Source: an uncultured Eubacteriales bacterium (GTDB taxonomy: Bacteria > Bacillota > Clostridia > Oscillospirales > Acutalibacteraceae). From it: a stretch of DNA of 28,482 nucleotides. The notes under the pieces are model-generated. The model saw nothing but the letters and a program-made list of their open reading frames with translations, searched no databases and was not told where the DNA came from. Both the position numbers and the translations under genes were made by a program. Each line of letters opens with the position of its first letter. Position 1 is the stretch's first letter. The stretch covers positions 1-28,482 of the forward strand of contig CAKSFK010000022.1 of assembly GCA_934454655.1 (NCBI GenBank), given 5' to 3'. Of the stretch, positions 7,977 to 13,386 are shown in pieces.

Positions 7977-8870
7977 TTATTTTATTTCGCTCCACTTTGT
8001 AACAGAGCCGGTGTAGATGTTCTTTATCTGCTCGCTTGTGATCTCGTCCGCGCCGTTTGCCTTGTTTACGATTACCGCAATACCGTCGAGCGCTATCTTG
8101 GTTGATACAAGTCCCGCGGATTTTTCACTGTCCTTAACCTCTCTTGATGCCATACCGATGTCGTATATGCCGTCGATCGCACCCTTCATTCCCGAAGAGG
8201 AGTCGTTCTGCTGAACATCTACCGTAACGTTCGGGTTAAGCTTTACATATGCTTCCTTAAGCTTTTCCATAACCGGCGTTACCGATGAAGAGCCGCCTAC
8301 CGAAATTTTGCCCGAAAGACCCGATGCGGTGTACGCGCCCGAGTTGCCGTCGCTTATATATCCGTTTTTCTCAACAATTGCCTGACCGTCCGCGCTTAAG
8401 ATAAACTTAATAAAATCGGCGGCTATTCCTTTGGCTTCGCCCTTTGCGGCAATGTTAAAGGGACGCGATACCTTGTATGTTCCGCTCTTTACGTTCTCTG
8501 TGGTAGCCTCGGCACCGTCAACCCTGAGCGCCTTGACCTTTGATTCGTCAAGCGAACCCAGCGAGATGTATCCTATTGCGGACTTGTTGCCCTGAACCGT
8601 TGTAATCATAACCGATGTTGAGTTTGTTGTTTCCGCGGTGTCAATGGTCTTGTCAACCTTTTTGCCGCCCGCGTCCTTTTCCTCAATTCCCAAAAGCTCA
8701 ATAAACGCGCCGCGAGTGCCTGAGCCTTCCTCACGGGTAAGAACCGAAATTGCGCCCGTAACCGCTTCTGTTTTACTGTCTTTTCCGCTGCCGTTATCCT
8801 TTGCGCCGCAGCCTGCAAGCGCGCCTAACGTTAAAAGTGCCGCCAAACCAAGGCTTAAAATCTTTTTCAT
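7977..8870 (-). CDS. pstS: Phosphate-binding lipoprotein PstS with swapped half order
   Basis: Extracellular phosphate receptor of the Pst importer, anchored by lipid. The signal peptide ends in lipobox LAGC with Cys21. The 297 residues contain all family motifs, but in unusual order. REEGSGTRGAF (46-56), SAIGYISLG (97-105) and the end-of-fold segment DFIKFILSADGQ (152-163) come first. ISVGGSSSVTP (189-199), SSSGMKGAIDG (224-234), IGMASREVK (238-246) and ALDGIAVIVNK (260-270) follow. In classical PstS the GGSSSVTP half is N-terminal. Both ligand-binding halves are present, so function is expected. The start has AAGGAG upstream. It is first in the operon, under a Pho-box-like promoter. Confidence 0.95.
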   Translation of the reverse strand: MKKILSLGLAALLTLGALAGCGAKDNGSGKDSKTEAVTGAISVLTREEGSGTRGAFIELLGIEEKDAGGKKVDKTIDTAETTNSTSVMITTVQGNKSAIGYISLGSLDESKVKALRVDGAEATTENVKSGTYKVSRPFNIAAKGEAKGIAADFIKFILSADGQAIVEKNGYISDGNSGAYTASGLSGKISVGGSSSVTPVMEKLKEAYVKLNPNVTVDVQQNDSSSGMKGAIDGIYDIGMASREVKDSEKSAGLVSTKIALDGIAVIVNKANGADEITSEQIKNIYTGSVTKWSEIK

Positions 8871-8901
8871 TTTTCTTTCTCCTTTTCATTCGTCTGCCAT
8901 T

Positions 8902-8956
8902 ATTATATTTCCCGTGTGTTAAGTCTTAAATCACGGTTTTGTTAAATCCGTGTTAA
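8902..8956 (-). promoter_or_regulatory. pstS promoter with PhoB/PhoP-box-like repeats
   Basis: On the minus strand a perfect TATAAT (8902-8907) has only a poor -35 (TTTAAG, 8925-8930), as expected for an activator-dependent promoter. TTAACA-type hexamers lie at 8951-8956 and 8940-8945, exactly 11 bases apart, then TTAAGA at 8924-8929 and TTAACA at 8917-8922. The 11-base period of TTAACA hexamers is the known Firmicutes PhoP box pattern. The first base of the message would fall about 25 bases before the pstS start. Confidence 0.8.
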
Positions 8957-9034
8957 ATATTTTTTTGGCAATGTCTATTAATCTATATATAATAGGTAGG
9001 CGCAGGGCAGAACCTGAAAAATATTAAAAAATGC

Positions 9035-9063
9035 TTGACAAATAATCGGGGTCGGAGTATAAT
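9035..9063 (+). promoter_or_regulatory. rplJ-rplL promoter, exact consensus
   Basis: TTGACA (9035-9040), a 17-base spacer and TATAAT (9058-9063) match the sigma-A consensus at every position, as expected for a ribosomal protein operon. It diverges from the pstS promoter; the bases between them (8957-9034) show no other feature. Confidence 0.93.
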
Positions 9064-9070
9064 ACATCTG

Positions 9071-9187
9071 TTGCAATCCAAAGACAGCAGGTGGCTTTTG
9101 CCGTAAGTTATTCGCCTGCCGAGGTTAGCGCTTAAATAATTTTGTTTATTTATGCCTGTCCTTGTGTTTTTGGACGGGCTTTTATTT
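9071..9187 (+). promoter_or_regulatory. L10 leader with attenuator
   Basis: The long 5' leader of rplJ carries the conserved L10-leader pieces AAAGACAGCAGGTGGC (9080-9095) and GCCTGCCGAGGTTAGCG (9114-9130); GCAGG and CCTGC can close the leader helix. It is followed by GCCTGTCC (9154-9161), a 10-base loop, GGACGGGC (9172-9179) and TTTTATTTAT, an intrinsic terminator ahead of the gene. In Firmicutes this leader binds the L10(L12)4 complex and adjusts termination, so the operon is autoregulated by its products. A GGAGG for rplJ follows at about 9198-9202. Confidence 0.85.
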
Positions 9188-9211
9188 ATGTGTTTTCGGA
9201 GGTGAAAATTT

Positions 9212-9724
9212 ATGCCAAACGCATCAGTTTTAGAAAAAAAGCAGCAGCAGGTTGCCGCTCTTGCGGAAAAAATCGGCGCCGCCGTTACAGGCGTTATTGT
9301 CGATTACAAGGGTATCACCGTTGCCGACGATACCGCTCTGCGTAAAGAGCTGCGCGAAAACGGCGTTGAGTATTTTGTTGTAAAGAACACAATTCTCGGC
9401 CGTGCGGTTGAAGGCACCTCTGTTGAGGGCATTAAAGAGGTTCTTGAAGGAACTACCGCCATTGCCCTTTCAAATGAGGATTACACCGCAGCAGCACGTA
9501 TTCTCTGCAAATTTGCCGAGGGTCACGAAAACTTTAAGGTTAAGTCCGGCTTCCTTGACGGACAGGTGGCAGATGTTGCTACCATTGAGTCTTTAGCAAA
9601 GCTTCCGAGCAAAGAGGTTCTCCTCGCAACGGTATGCAGCGCATTTCAGGCTCCCATTGCGGCATTTGCACGTGCCGTACAGGCAATTGTTGACAAGGAC
9701 GGCTCTGCCGAAAGTGCAGAATAA
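9212..9724 (+). CDS. rplJ: Large-subunit ribosomal protein L10
   Basis: L10 anchors the L7/L12 stalk to 23S rRNA and helps recruit translation GTPases. It has 170 residues, the standard length. The N-terminal RNA-binding domain begins with LEKKQQQVAALAEKIG and contains VIVDYKGITVADDTALRKELRENG; the C-terminal helix (about 130-165) that binds L12 dimers carries AFQAPIAAFARAVQAIVDK. The start follows CGGAGGTG. It is first in a two-gene operon with rplL under the L10 leader. Unusually, rplK-rplA are not upstream and rpoB is not downstream. Confidence 0.97.
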   Translation: MPNASVLEKKQQQVAALAEKIGAAVTGVIVDYKGITVADDTALRKELRENGVEYFVVKNTILGRAVEGTSVEGIKEVLEGTTAIALSNEDYTAAARILCKFAEGHENFKVKSGFLDGQVADVATIESLAKLPSKEVLLATVCSAFQAPIAAFARAVQAIVDKDGSAESAE

Positions 9725-9765
9725 ATTTTAAAAAAATAAATTATATTTATACGGAGGAATAAAAA

Positions 9766-10143
9766 ATGGCATCTGAGAAAATCACAGCTATGATTGAAGA
9801 GCTCAAAGGTCTTACCGTTCTTGAGCTTTCTGAACTTGTAAAAGCAGTTGAAGAGGAATTCGGCGTATCTGCGGCAGCAGCTGTTGCAGTAGCGGCTCCG
9901 GCAGCAGGCGCAGCAGCGGCAGCTGAGGAAAAGACCGAGTTTGACGTTGTTCTTAAGGAAGTAGGCGCAGAGAAGATTAAGGTTATTAAGGCTGTTCGCG
10001 AGATAACCGGTCTTGGCCTTGCTGAGGCTAAGGCAATTGTTGACGGCGCGCCCAAGACCCTTAAGGAAGCCGTTTCCAAGGATGATGCTGAAGCTATGAA
10101 GGCTAAGCTTGCCGAGGTTGGCGCAACTGTTGAGCTTAAGTAA
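9766..10143 (+). CDS. rplL: Large-subunit ribosomal protein L7/L12
   Basis: Stalk protein that binds elongation factors, present as dimers on L10. It has 125 residues: an N-terminal dimerisation helix pair (1-35, LTVLELSELVKAVEEEFGV), an Ala-rich flexible hinge (about 36-54) and the compact C-terminal domain with KIKVIKAVREITGLGLAEAKAIVD and the ending ATVELK. The ribosome binding site is GGAGGAA, 42 bases after rplJ. Highly expressed codon choice is visible. A terminator element follows within 200 bases, so rpoBC are not in this transcript. Confidence 0.98.
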   Translation: MASEKITAMIEELKGLTVLELSELVKAVEEEFGVSAAAAVAVAAPAAGAAAAAEEKTEFDVVLKEVGAEKIKVIKAVREITGLGLAEAKAIVDGAPKTLKEAVSKDDAEAMKAKLAEVGATVELK

Positions 10144-10194
10144 TTAAAGCTTTTAAAACAAAATATCAAACGGGGCAACCGCGTTGGGCGTATA

Positions 10195-10224
10195 TAAAAA
10201 ATGCCTCCCTTATTAAAGGGAGGC
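10195..10224 (-). terminator. Minus-strand terminator at the left end of the palindromic element
   Basis: GCCTCCCTT (10203-10211) pairs with AAGGGAGGC (10216-10224) around ATTA. The six A residues at 10196-10201 become a U-run when read on the minus strand. It is placed to stop the leftward immunity-gene transcript before it runs antisense into rplL. Confidence 0.75.
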
Positions 10225-10338
10225 GGCGCAAGCCGTGACAAAAGAAGAGAAAGACTTTTAAGTTCGCAAAAGCGTTGCTTTTTCTCTCCCTCAGCCTCGT
10301 TTCACTCGACAGCTCCCTCGTCAGAGGGAGCTGTCGAG
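10203..10338. repeat. Palindrome-rich intergenic element, probably a dispersed repeat
   Basis: About 136 bases made almost entirely of hairpins. It starts with GCCTCCCTT/AAGGGAGGC (10203-10224), then CGGC-GCAA-GCCG, then AGAGAAA (10246-10252) pairing with TTTCTCT (10281-10287) around an inner GCAAAAGC/GCTTTT-like stem. It ends with a 15-bp perfect stem (10305-10338). From memory, elements beginning TGCCTCCCTT and ending in CGACAGCTCCCTC/GAGGGAGCTGTCG are scattered between genes in Ruminococcaceae-like genomes. Only one copy is in this window, so the repeat status rests on recall and needs a genome self-search. Confidence 0.6.
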
Positions 10339-10343
10339 TTTTT
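10305..10343 (+). terminator. rplJ-rplL terminator
   Basis: CTCGACAGCTCCCTC (10305-10319) pairs perfectly with GAGGGAGCTGTCGAG (10324-10338) around a GTCA loop and is followed by five T residues (10339-10343). A strong intrinsic terminator for the ribosomal protein operon, supplied by the right end of the palindromic element. Confidence 0.85.
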
Positions 10344-10357
10344 CTGTTCGATTTTAC

Positions 10358-10392
10358 CTTAGTGTGACAGGGCTCGAACCTGTCACACTAGG
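10358..10392 (-). other. tRNA acceptor/T-arm minihelix-like hairpin
   Basis: Read on the minus strand, TAGTGTG, ACAGG, TTCGAGC, CCTGT and CACACTA follow without a gap. This is a 7-bp acceptor-like stem stacked on a 5-bp T-stem with a canonical 7-base T-loop (TTCRANY), in all a perfect 12-bp hairpin at 10360-10390. Two more pairs (CC/GG) flank it beyond a bulged base. D-arm, anticodon arm and the CCA end are absent, so it is not a tRNA gene. No U-run follows, so it is not a standard terminator. It sits at the downstream edge of the immunity-gene island. A close relative lies at 16177-16201. Confidence 0.6.
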
Positions 10393-10418
10393 CAAACGAG
10401 AATAATTTGGAATTAAAA

Positions 10419-10691
10419 TTACTCGGCGGCGCTTGCGCCGTTTTTTTTATCCCATTCTGCCTTTATCCGTTCGTTTTCGATAGCGTACATAACAGGCACG
10501 ACTTCCATATCGTCCTCATTTATCGCAATTGTTGCTATGTCGCTTTTTTCACCGCATTGAGGAAAATTAACAAGCCATGTATGTTCTATGTTTCTATCAT
10601 CACATATCCACCCATACATACCCTTATGCACTCCATCCTCTGCATACCTTGCTTTTTCTACCGTGATTCGCACGGGGTCCATTTCTTTCAT
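10419..10691 (-). CDS. Tandem immunity-like paralogue 1 (distal copy), 90 aa
   Basis: Small acidic cytosolic-type protein with no signal or membrane segment. I do not recognise the family; alternating hydrophobic pattern suggests a small beta-barrel. Residues 1-30 (to KGMYGWIC) and 59-83 (EDDMEVVPVMYAIENERIKAEWDKK) match the two sister genes almost exactly, while 31-58 differ (DDRNIEHTW here). Its tail NGASAAE is unique and comes from an inserted hairpin sequence that also reads as a plus-strand terminator. The start ATG follows a weaker site (AGGGG) than copy 3. It is last in an operon headed by a barstar homologue, so a role as an immunity protein is inferred from context only. Confidence 0.75.
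   Translation of the reverse strand: MKEMDPVRITVEKARYAEDGVHKGMYGWICDDRNIEHTWLVNFPQCGEKSDIATIAINEDDMEVVPVMYAIENERIKAEWDKKNGASAAE
10427..10448 (+). terminator. Plus-strand terminator inside the 3' end of paralogue 1
   Basis: CGGCGC (10427-10432), TT, GCGCCG (10435-10440) and eight T residues (10441-10448) form a strong intrinsic terminator for rightward transcription. It would protect the leftward immunity genes from antisense read-through of rplJ-rplL. The same bases encode the last residues of paralogue 1 on the other strand. Confidence 0.7.
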
Positions 10692-10720
10692 ATCATTTAC
10701 CCCTATTTTCGGAATAAAAC

Positions 10721-10981
10721 TTACTTTTTGCCTTTCTTATCCCATTCTGCCTTTATCCGTTCGTTTTCGATAGCGTACATAACAGGCACGACTTCCATAT
10801 CGTCCTCGTGTACCGAAAGTGTTGCTATATCCTCTTTCTCACCGCACTGCGGGAGATTAACAAGCCAATAACCGTTGGTGCAGTCATCAAGGCATATCCA
10901 TCCGTACATACCCTTATGCACTCCATCCTCTGCATACCTTGCTTTTTCTACCGTGATTCGCACAGGGTCCATTTCCTTCAT
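10721..10981 (-). CDS. Tandem immunity-like paralogue 2 (middle copy), 86 aa
   Basis: Same unknown family as its neighbours. Residues 1-30 and 59-83 are identical to copy 1; the variable centre reads LDDCTNGYW with NLPQCGEKEDIATLSVH following. The conserved PQCGEK and EDDMEVVP motifs flank the most variable points. It ends in GKK with the ancestral stop. The start is preceded by GAGGT and lies 30 bases after the stop of copy 3, so it is read in the same message. No membrane or signal sequence. Function inferred only from the barstar-headed operon: probably neutralises a toxin not encoded here. Confidence 0.78.
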   Translation of the reverse strand: MKEMDPVRITVEKARYAEDGVHKGMYGWICLDDCTNGYWLVNLPQCGEKEDIATLSVHEDDMEVVPVMYAIENERIKAEWDKKGKK

Positions 10982-11011
10982 ATCATTTACCTCACACTTT
11001 CGGAATAAAAC

Positions 11012-11272
11012 TTACTTTTTGCTCTTTTTATCCCATTCTGCCTTTATCCGCTCGTTTTCGATAGCGTACATAACCGGCACGACTTCCATATCATCCTCGT
11101 GTACCGCAAGTGTCGCTATATCGTCCTTCTCTCCGCATTGCGGGAAATTAACAGACCAATAGCCGTTGTTGTAGTCATCAAGGCATATCCATCCGTACAT
11201 ACCCTTATGCACTCCATCCTCTGCATACCTTGCTTTTTCTACCGTGACACGCACGGGGTCCATTTCTTTCAT
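11012..11272 (-). CDS. Tandem immunity-like paralogue 3 (proximal copy), 86 aa
   Basis: First of the three paralogues in the operon, 20 bases after the barstar stop codon, with the best ribosome binding site of the set (GGAGGT, 9 bases before ATG). It differs from copy 2 at a handful of residues: Ile9 to Val, Cys34-Thr35 to Tyr-Asn, Leu40 to Ser, Leu43 to Phe, and the LAVH segment. It has the same PQCGEKDDIA and EDDMEVVP core. It is closest to copy 2, which suggests that copy 1 is the oldest or the most altered. Family not recognised; the fold is probably a small mixed or beta protein. Confidence 0.78.
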   Translation of the reverse strand: MKEMDPVRVTVEKARYAEDGVHKGMYGWICLDDYNNGYWSVNFPQCGEKDDIATLAVHEDDMEVVPVMYAIENERIKAEWDKKSKK

Positions 11273-11292
11273 ATCATTTACCTCCGCTGATT

Positions 11293-11610
11293 TTATGATA
11301 TGATTTTATACGTAAAATTGTTTTCTGCCGAACTCACTCTGTCAAACACTCTCAGCATAATTTTGCACTCTTCTCGCAACTTTTCATCTAACGAATCTAA
11401 ATTGTGTACTTCAACAATATGTTTTTCATCGATAAATAAATATCTAAGACAATCCCAAAGTGCATCCCAATTTTCTCCGTAATATTCCGGCAACCCAAAT
11501 TTTTCTTTAAGCATTAAGTGAATTTCACCTAAATATTTGCATTTAGAAAAATCTAATATTATAGGATTATCGGCTATTTCTTTAAATGAATGATAATCAT
11601 TATAATTCAT
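11293..11610 (-). CDS. Barstar-family RNase inhibitor / immunity protein
   Basis: A 105-residue protein with the barstar pattern: ILDFSKCKYLGEIHLMLKEK, then the hallmark LPEYYGENWDALWDCL (about 38-53), the helix and acidic surface that block barnase-type RNases, then a strand (HIVEVHNL) and the closing helix. Barstar relatives bind and inhibit secreted or contact-delivered RNases in the cytosol. ATG at 11610 follows AGAGGT. It heads a four-gene minus-strand operon with three tandem paralogues. No RNase toxin or secretion gene is in the window, so it is an orphan immunity gene here. The upstream region (11611-11692) shows no clear sigma-A promoter. Its base use is more AT-rich than that of its neighbours, consistent with transfer. 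Confidence 0.85.
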   Translation of the reverse strand: MNYNDYHSFKEIADNPIILDFSKCKYLGEIHLMLKEKFGLPEYYGENWDALWDCLRYLFIDEKHIVEVHNLDSLDEKLREECKIMLRVFDRVSSAENNFTYKIIS

Positions 11611-11692
11611 TTTTTACCTCTTATTGCGGCGGTTTCGGATTATTCTCGCTTGACTATGCATATCGGACTTCATTGCATTATCCGAAAAAAAC

Positions 11693-11729
11693 AAAAAATG
11701 CCCCGACTACGCATTTGCGTGTCAAGGCA
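11693..11729 (-). terminator. tRNA-His terminator
   Basis: On the minus strand TGCCTTGAC pairs with GTCGGGGCA (two G-U pairs), topped by ACGC/GCGT around AAAT with one bulged base. It is followed by six T residues (11693-11698). It begins 6 bases after the CCA end of the tRNA. Confidence 0.8.
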
Positions 11730-11735
11730 CCAAAC

Positions 11736-11813
11736 TGGGGTGGAAGATGGGATTCGAACCCACGGTCTCCAGTGCCACAAACTGGCGCTTTAACCAGCTA
11801 AGCTACATCCACC
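11736..11813 (-). tRNA. tRNA-His (GTG)
   Basis: A full cloverleaf on the minus strand, ending in an encoded CCA at 11736-11738. The anticodon stem CCAGT/ACTGG holds loop TTGTGGC, anticodon GTG, which reads histidine codons. The extra 5' G pairs with C73, the identity mark of tRNA-His. The D-stem is GCTT/AAGC; the T-arm is GTGGG-TTCGAAT-CCCAT. The acceptor stem has one T-T mismatch (position 6 with 67). It has a consensus promoter and its own terminator. The immunity-gene island begins just past its 3' end. Confidence 0.97.
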
Positions 11814-11828
11814 GAATTAACGAACAAT

Positions 11829-11857
11829 ATTATAACCTATAACATTTGGTTTGTCAA
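11829..11857 (-). promoter_or_regulatory. tRNA-His promoter, exact consensus
   Basis: On the minus strand TTGACA (11852-11857), 17 bases and TATAAT (11829-11834) match the sigma-A consensus fully. It diverges from the dnaA promoter. Confidence 0.92.
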
Positions 11858-11920
11858 CGCTTTTTTTGCCCGATATAAGATTTTTTATTAAAATTTGTTA
11901 ACTTTTTTTGCCCCTAAAAG

Positions 11921-11949
11921 TTGAAAAAAGCCGCGGTTTATGGTATAAT
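11921..11949 (+). promoter_or_regulatory. dnaA promoter
   Basis: TTGAAA (11921-11926), a 17-base spacer and TATAAT (11944-11949), with an extended -10 (TGG directly before it). I see no good DnaA box in 11814-11988, so autoregulation by DnaA at this promoter is not apparent. Confidence 0.85.
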
Positions 11950-11988
11950 TAATTGAATAGTTATGATTTGACGAAGGTGGTTTACATA

Positions 11989-13326
11989 ATGCCGGCTACT
12001 TTTATTGACGACATTTGGTCCGCCGTTTGCGAGGAATGTAAAAGAACAATCTCAGACGTTGCCTTTAACTGCTTTTTTAAGGATTTAAGGCCGGTTTCTC
12101 TTAACGCGGGCGAATTTGTTATTTCCATTAATAACGACTATATGCGCGGTGTGGTTGAACAGAATTATACCGAGATACTCGAAAAGGCGCTCAAGTTTAT
12201 TATGGGCGTTGATATGCGGGTTAAAATTATTTATGTTGACGACGAGGAAGAAATAAGAAAAGCGGAGCAGTTCAGCGACGGACTGACATTTGAGGACTTT
12301 TTCACATTTTCCAACTTTGTTGTGGGTTCAACAAACAGGTTTGCACACGCGGCGTCGCTTGCGGTTGCAAACAATTATTCGATAAAATATAACCCGCTTG
12401 TAATTTACGGACCATCGGGCGTCGGCAAGACCCACCTTATGCTGGCAATTAAAAACCAGATAAAAAGAAATTACCCGCAGAAAAAGATTGAATATACCCG
12501 CGGCGAGGATTTTACAAATCAGCTTATAAAGGCGCTGCAGGACGGTAAACTGGGACTCGGCACGATTGACGATTTCCGAATAAAATACAGAAGCGTTGAC
12601 GTTCTGCTTATTGACGATATTCATTTTATTGCCGGCAAGGAACAGACACAGGAGGAATTTTTTAACACCTTTAACACCCTGCTGCACAACAACAAGCAGA
12701 TAGTTGTAACCCTTGACCGACCGCCCAAGGAGATAAAAACCCTTGACGACCGCATACGCTCAAGATTTGAGAGCGGGCTTTTTGCGGACATTACGCCGCC
12801 CGACTTTGAAACACGCGTGGGCATTATACAGAAAAAAGCCGAGAAAATGGGCATTGAAATTGAAGAAAGCCTTGTTTTTTACATTGCCGACCACATAAAG
12901 GTAAATACAAGACAGCTTGAGGGCGTTGTTAAAAAGCTTCAGGCGTATATTTCAATTCAAAATAAGGTTCCTAACATTTCCGCCGTGCAGGGATTTATAA
13001 GAGATGTTATAAACGACACCCAGCCCGAGCCGGTTAAAATTGAAAAGATTATTGCCGAGGTTGCAAAGACCTATAACGTGTCCGAAAGCGATATTCTTTC
13101 AAACCGCCGCACCCAGGCTCTGGCTCTGGCGCGTCAGGTTGCAATGTATATAGCGCGGGAAACCACAAACCTTTCCTACAAGGCGATTGGTGAAAGCTTC
13201 GGCAAAGATCACACAACCGTGCTTTACAATGTCAACCGCATTGAGGAATTTTTAAAGGACAAGCCCTACGAAAAAGAACTGGTTGACGATATTATTAAAA
13301 ACCTCACGGGCGGCTCATCCTACTGA
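11989..13326 (+). CDS. dnaA: Chromosomal replication initiator DnaA
   Basis: AAA+ ATPase that binds DnaA boxes at the origin and opens the DNA. I use ATG at 11989, with GAAGGTGG 8 bases upstream, giving 445 residues; a TTG frame at 11953 lacks a ribosome binding site. Domain I is at 1-80 and a short acidic linker at 83-97. The AAA+ domain has Walker A GPSGVGKTHL at 141-150, Walker B LLIDDIHF at 206-213 and the arginine-rich DDRIRSRFESGL near 253-264. The C-terminal DNA-binding domain has the DnaA signature (SYKAIGESFGKDHTTVLYNV). A small change is TLDRPPKE where many relatives have SSDRPPKE. It is first in the dnaA-dnaN-yaaA-recF-remB-gyrB-gyrA order. Confidence 0.98.
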   Translation: MPATFIDDIWSAVCEECKRTISDVAFNCFFKDLRPVSLNAGEFVISINNDYMRGVVEQNYTEILEKALKFIMGVDMRVKIIYVDDEEEIRKAEQFSDGLTFEDFFTFSNFVVGSTNRFAHAASLAVANNYSIKYNPLVIYGPSGVGKTHLMLAIKNQIKRNYPQKKIEYTRGEDFTNQLIKALQDGKLGLGTIDDFRIKYRSVDVLLIDDIHFIAGKEQTQEEFFNTFNTLLHNNKQIVVTLDRPPKEIKTLDDRIRSRFESGLFADITPPDFETRVGIIQKKAEKMGIEIEESLVFYIADHIKVNTRQLEGVVKKLQAYISIQNKVPNISAVQGFIRDVINDTQPEPVKIEKIIAEVAKTYNVSESDILSNRRTQALALARQVAMYIARETTNLSYKAIGESFGKDHTTVLYNVNRIEEFLKDKPYEKELVDDIIKNLTGGSSY

Positions 13327-13330
13327 GAAC

Positions 13331-13339
13331 TTATCCACA
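13331..13339 (+). promoter_or_regulatory. DnaA box, consensus TTATCCACA
   Basis: Perfect match to the high-affinity DnaA box, 4 bases after the dnaA stop codon. Confidence 0.9.
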
Positions 13340-13377
13340 TTTTCAACCTTAATTAACGGACAAGTTATTAAGTCGAC

Positions 13378-13386
13378 TGTTGATAA
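13378..13386 (-). promoter_or_regulatory. DnaA box variant TTATCAACA
   Basis: Minus-strand match differing from TTATCCACA at one base, 38 bases from the consensus box and pointing towards it. It borders the AT-rich stretch. Confidence 0.7.

Larger units (their letters stand above)
10419..11281 (-). repeat. Three-unit tandem gene duplication, period about 290 bp
   Basis: The three paralogous genes start at 10691, 10981 and 11272, spaced 290 and 291 bases apart. The repeat unit includes the coding sequence, the stop region (AGTAAGTTTTATTCCG) and the ribosome binding region (AGGTAAATGATATG). Units 1 and 2 share a 71-base identical block covering the 3' coding end (10447-10517 against 10737-10807), yet the central third has diverged strongly. 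Such a pattern fits recent duplication with gene conversion at the ends. Confidence 0.9.

Noticed and set aside
9747..10241. 164-residue Ala/Ser-rich minus-strand frame over rplL
   Set aside because: It results from the Ala-rich hinge of L7/L12 read backwards; no start signal, and rplL is certain.
10407..11290. Long plus-strand open frames over the tandem paralogues, rich in Ile, His, Ser and Tyr
   Set aside because: They are antisense images of the three minus-strand genes, repeat with the same period, and have no ribosome binding sites; the minus-strand proteins have clear starts and conserved motifs.
10203..11290. Repeats considered as a CRISPR array
   Set aside because: The period is about 290 bp, each unit is a whole gene, and there are no short direct repeats with unique spacers.
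11635..11685. 9-base imperfect inverted repeat (TCGGATTAT / ATTATCCGA) upstream of the barstar gene
   Set aside because: One mismatch, a 33-base loop and no link to a promoter; could be a leader hairpin, but support is too weak to list.
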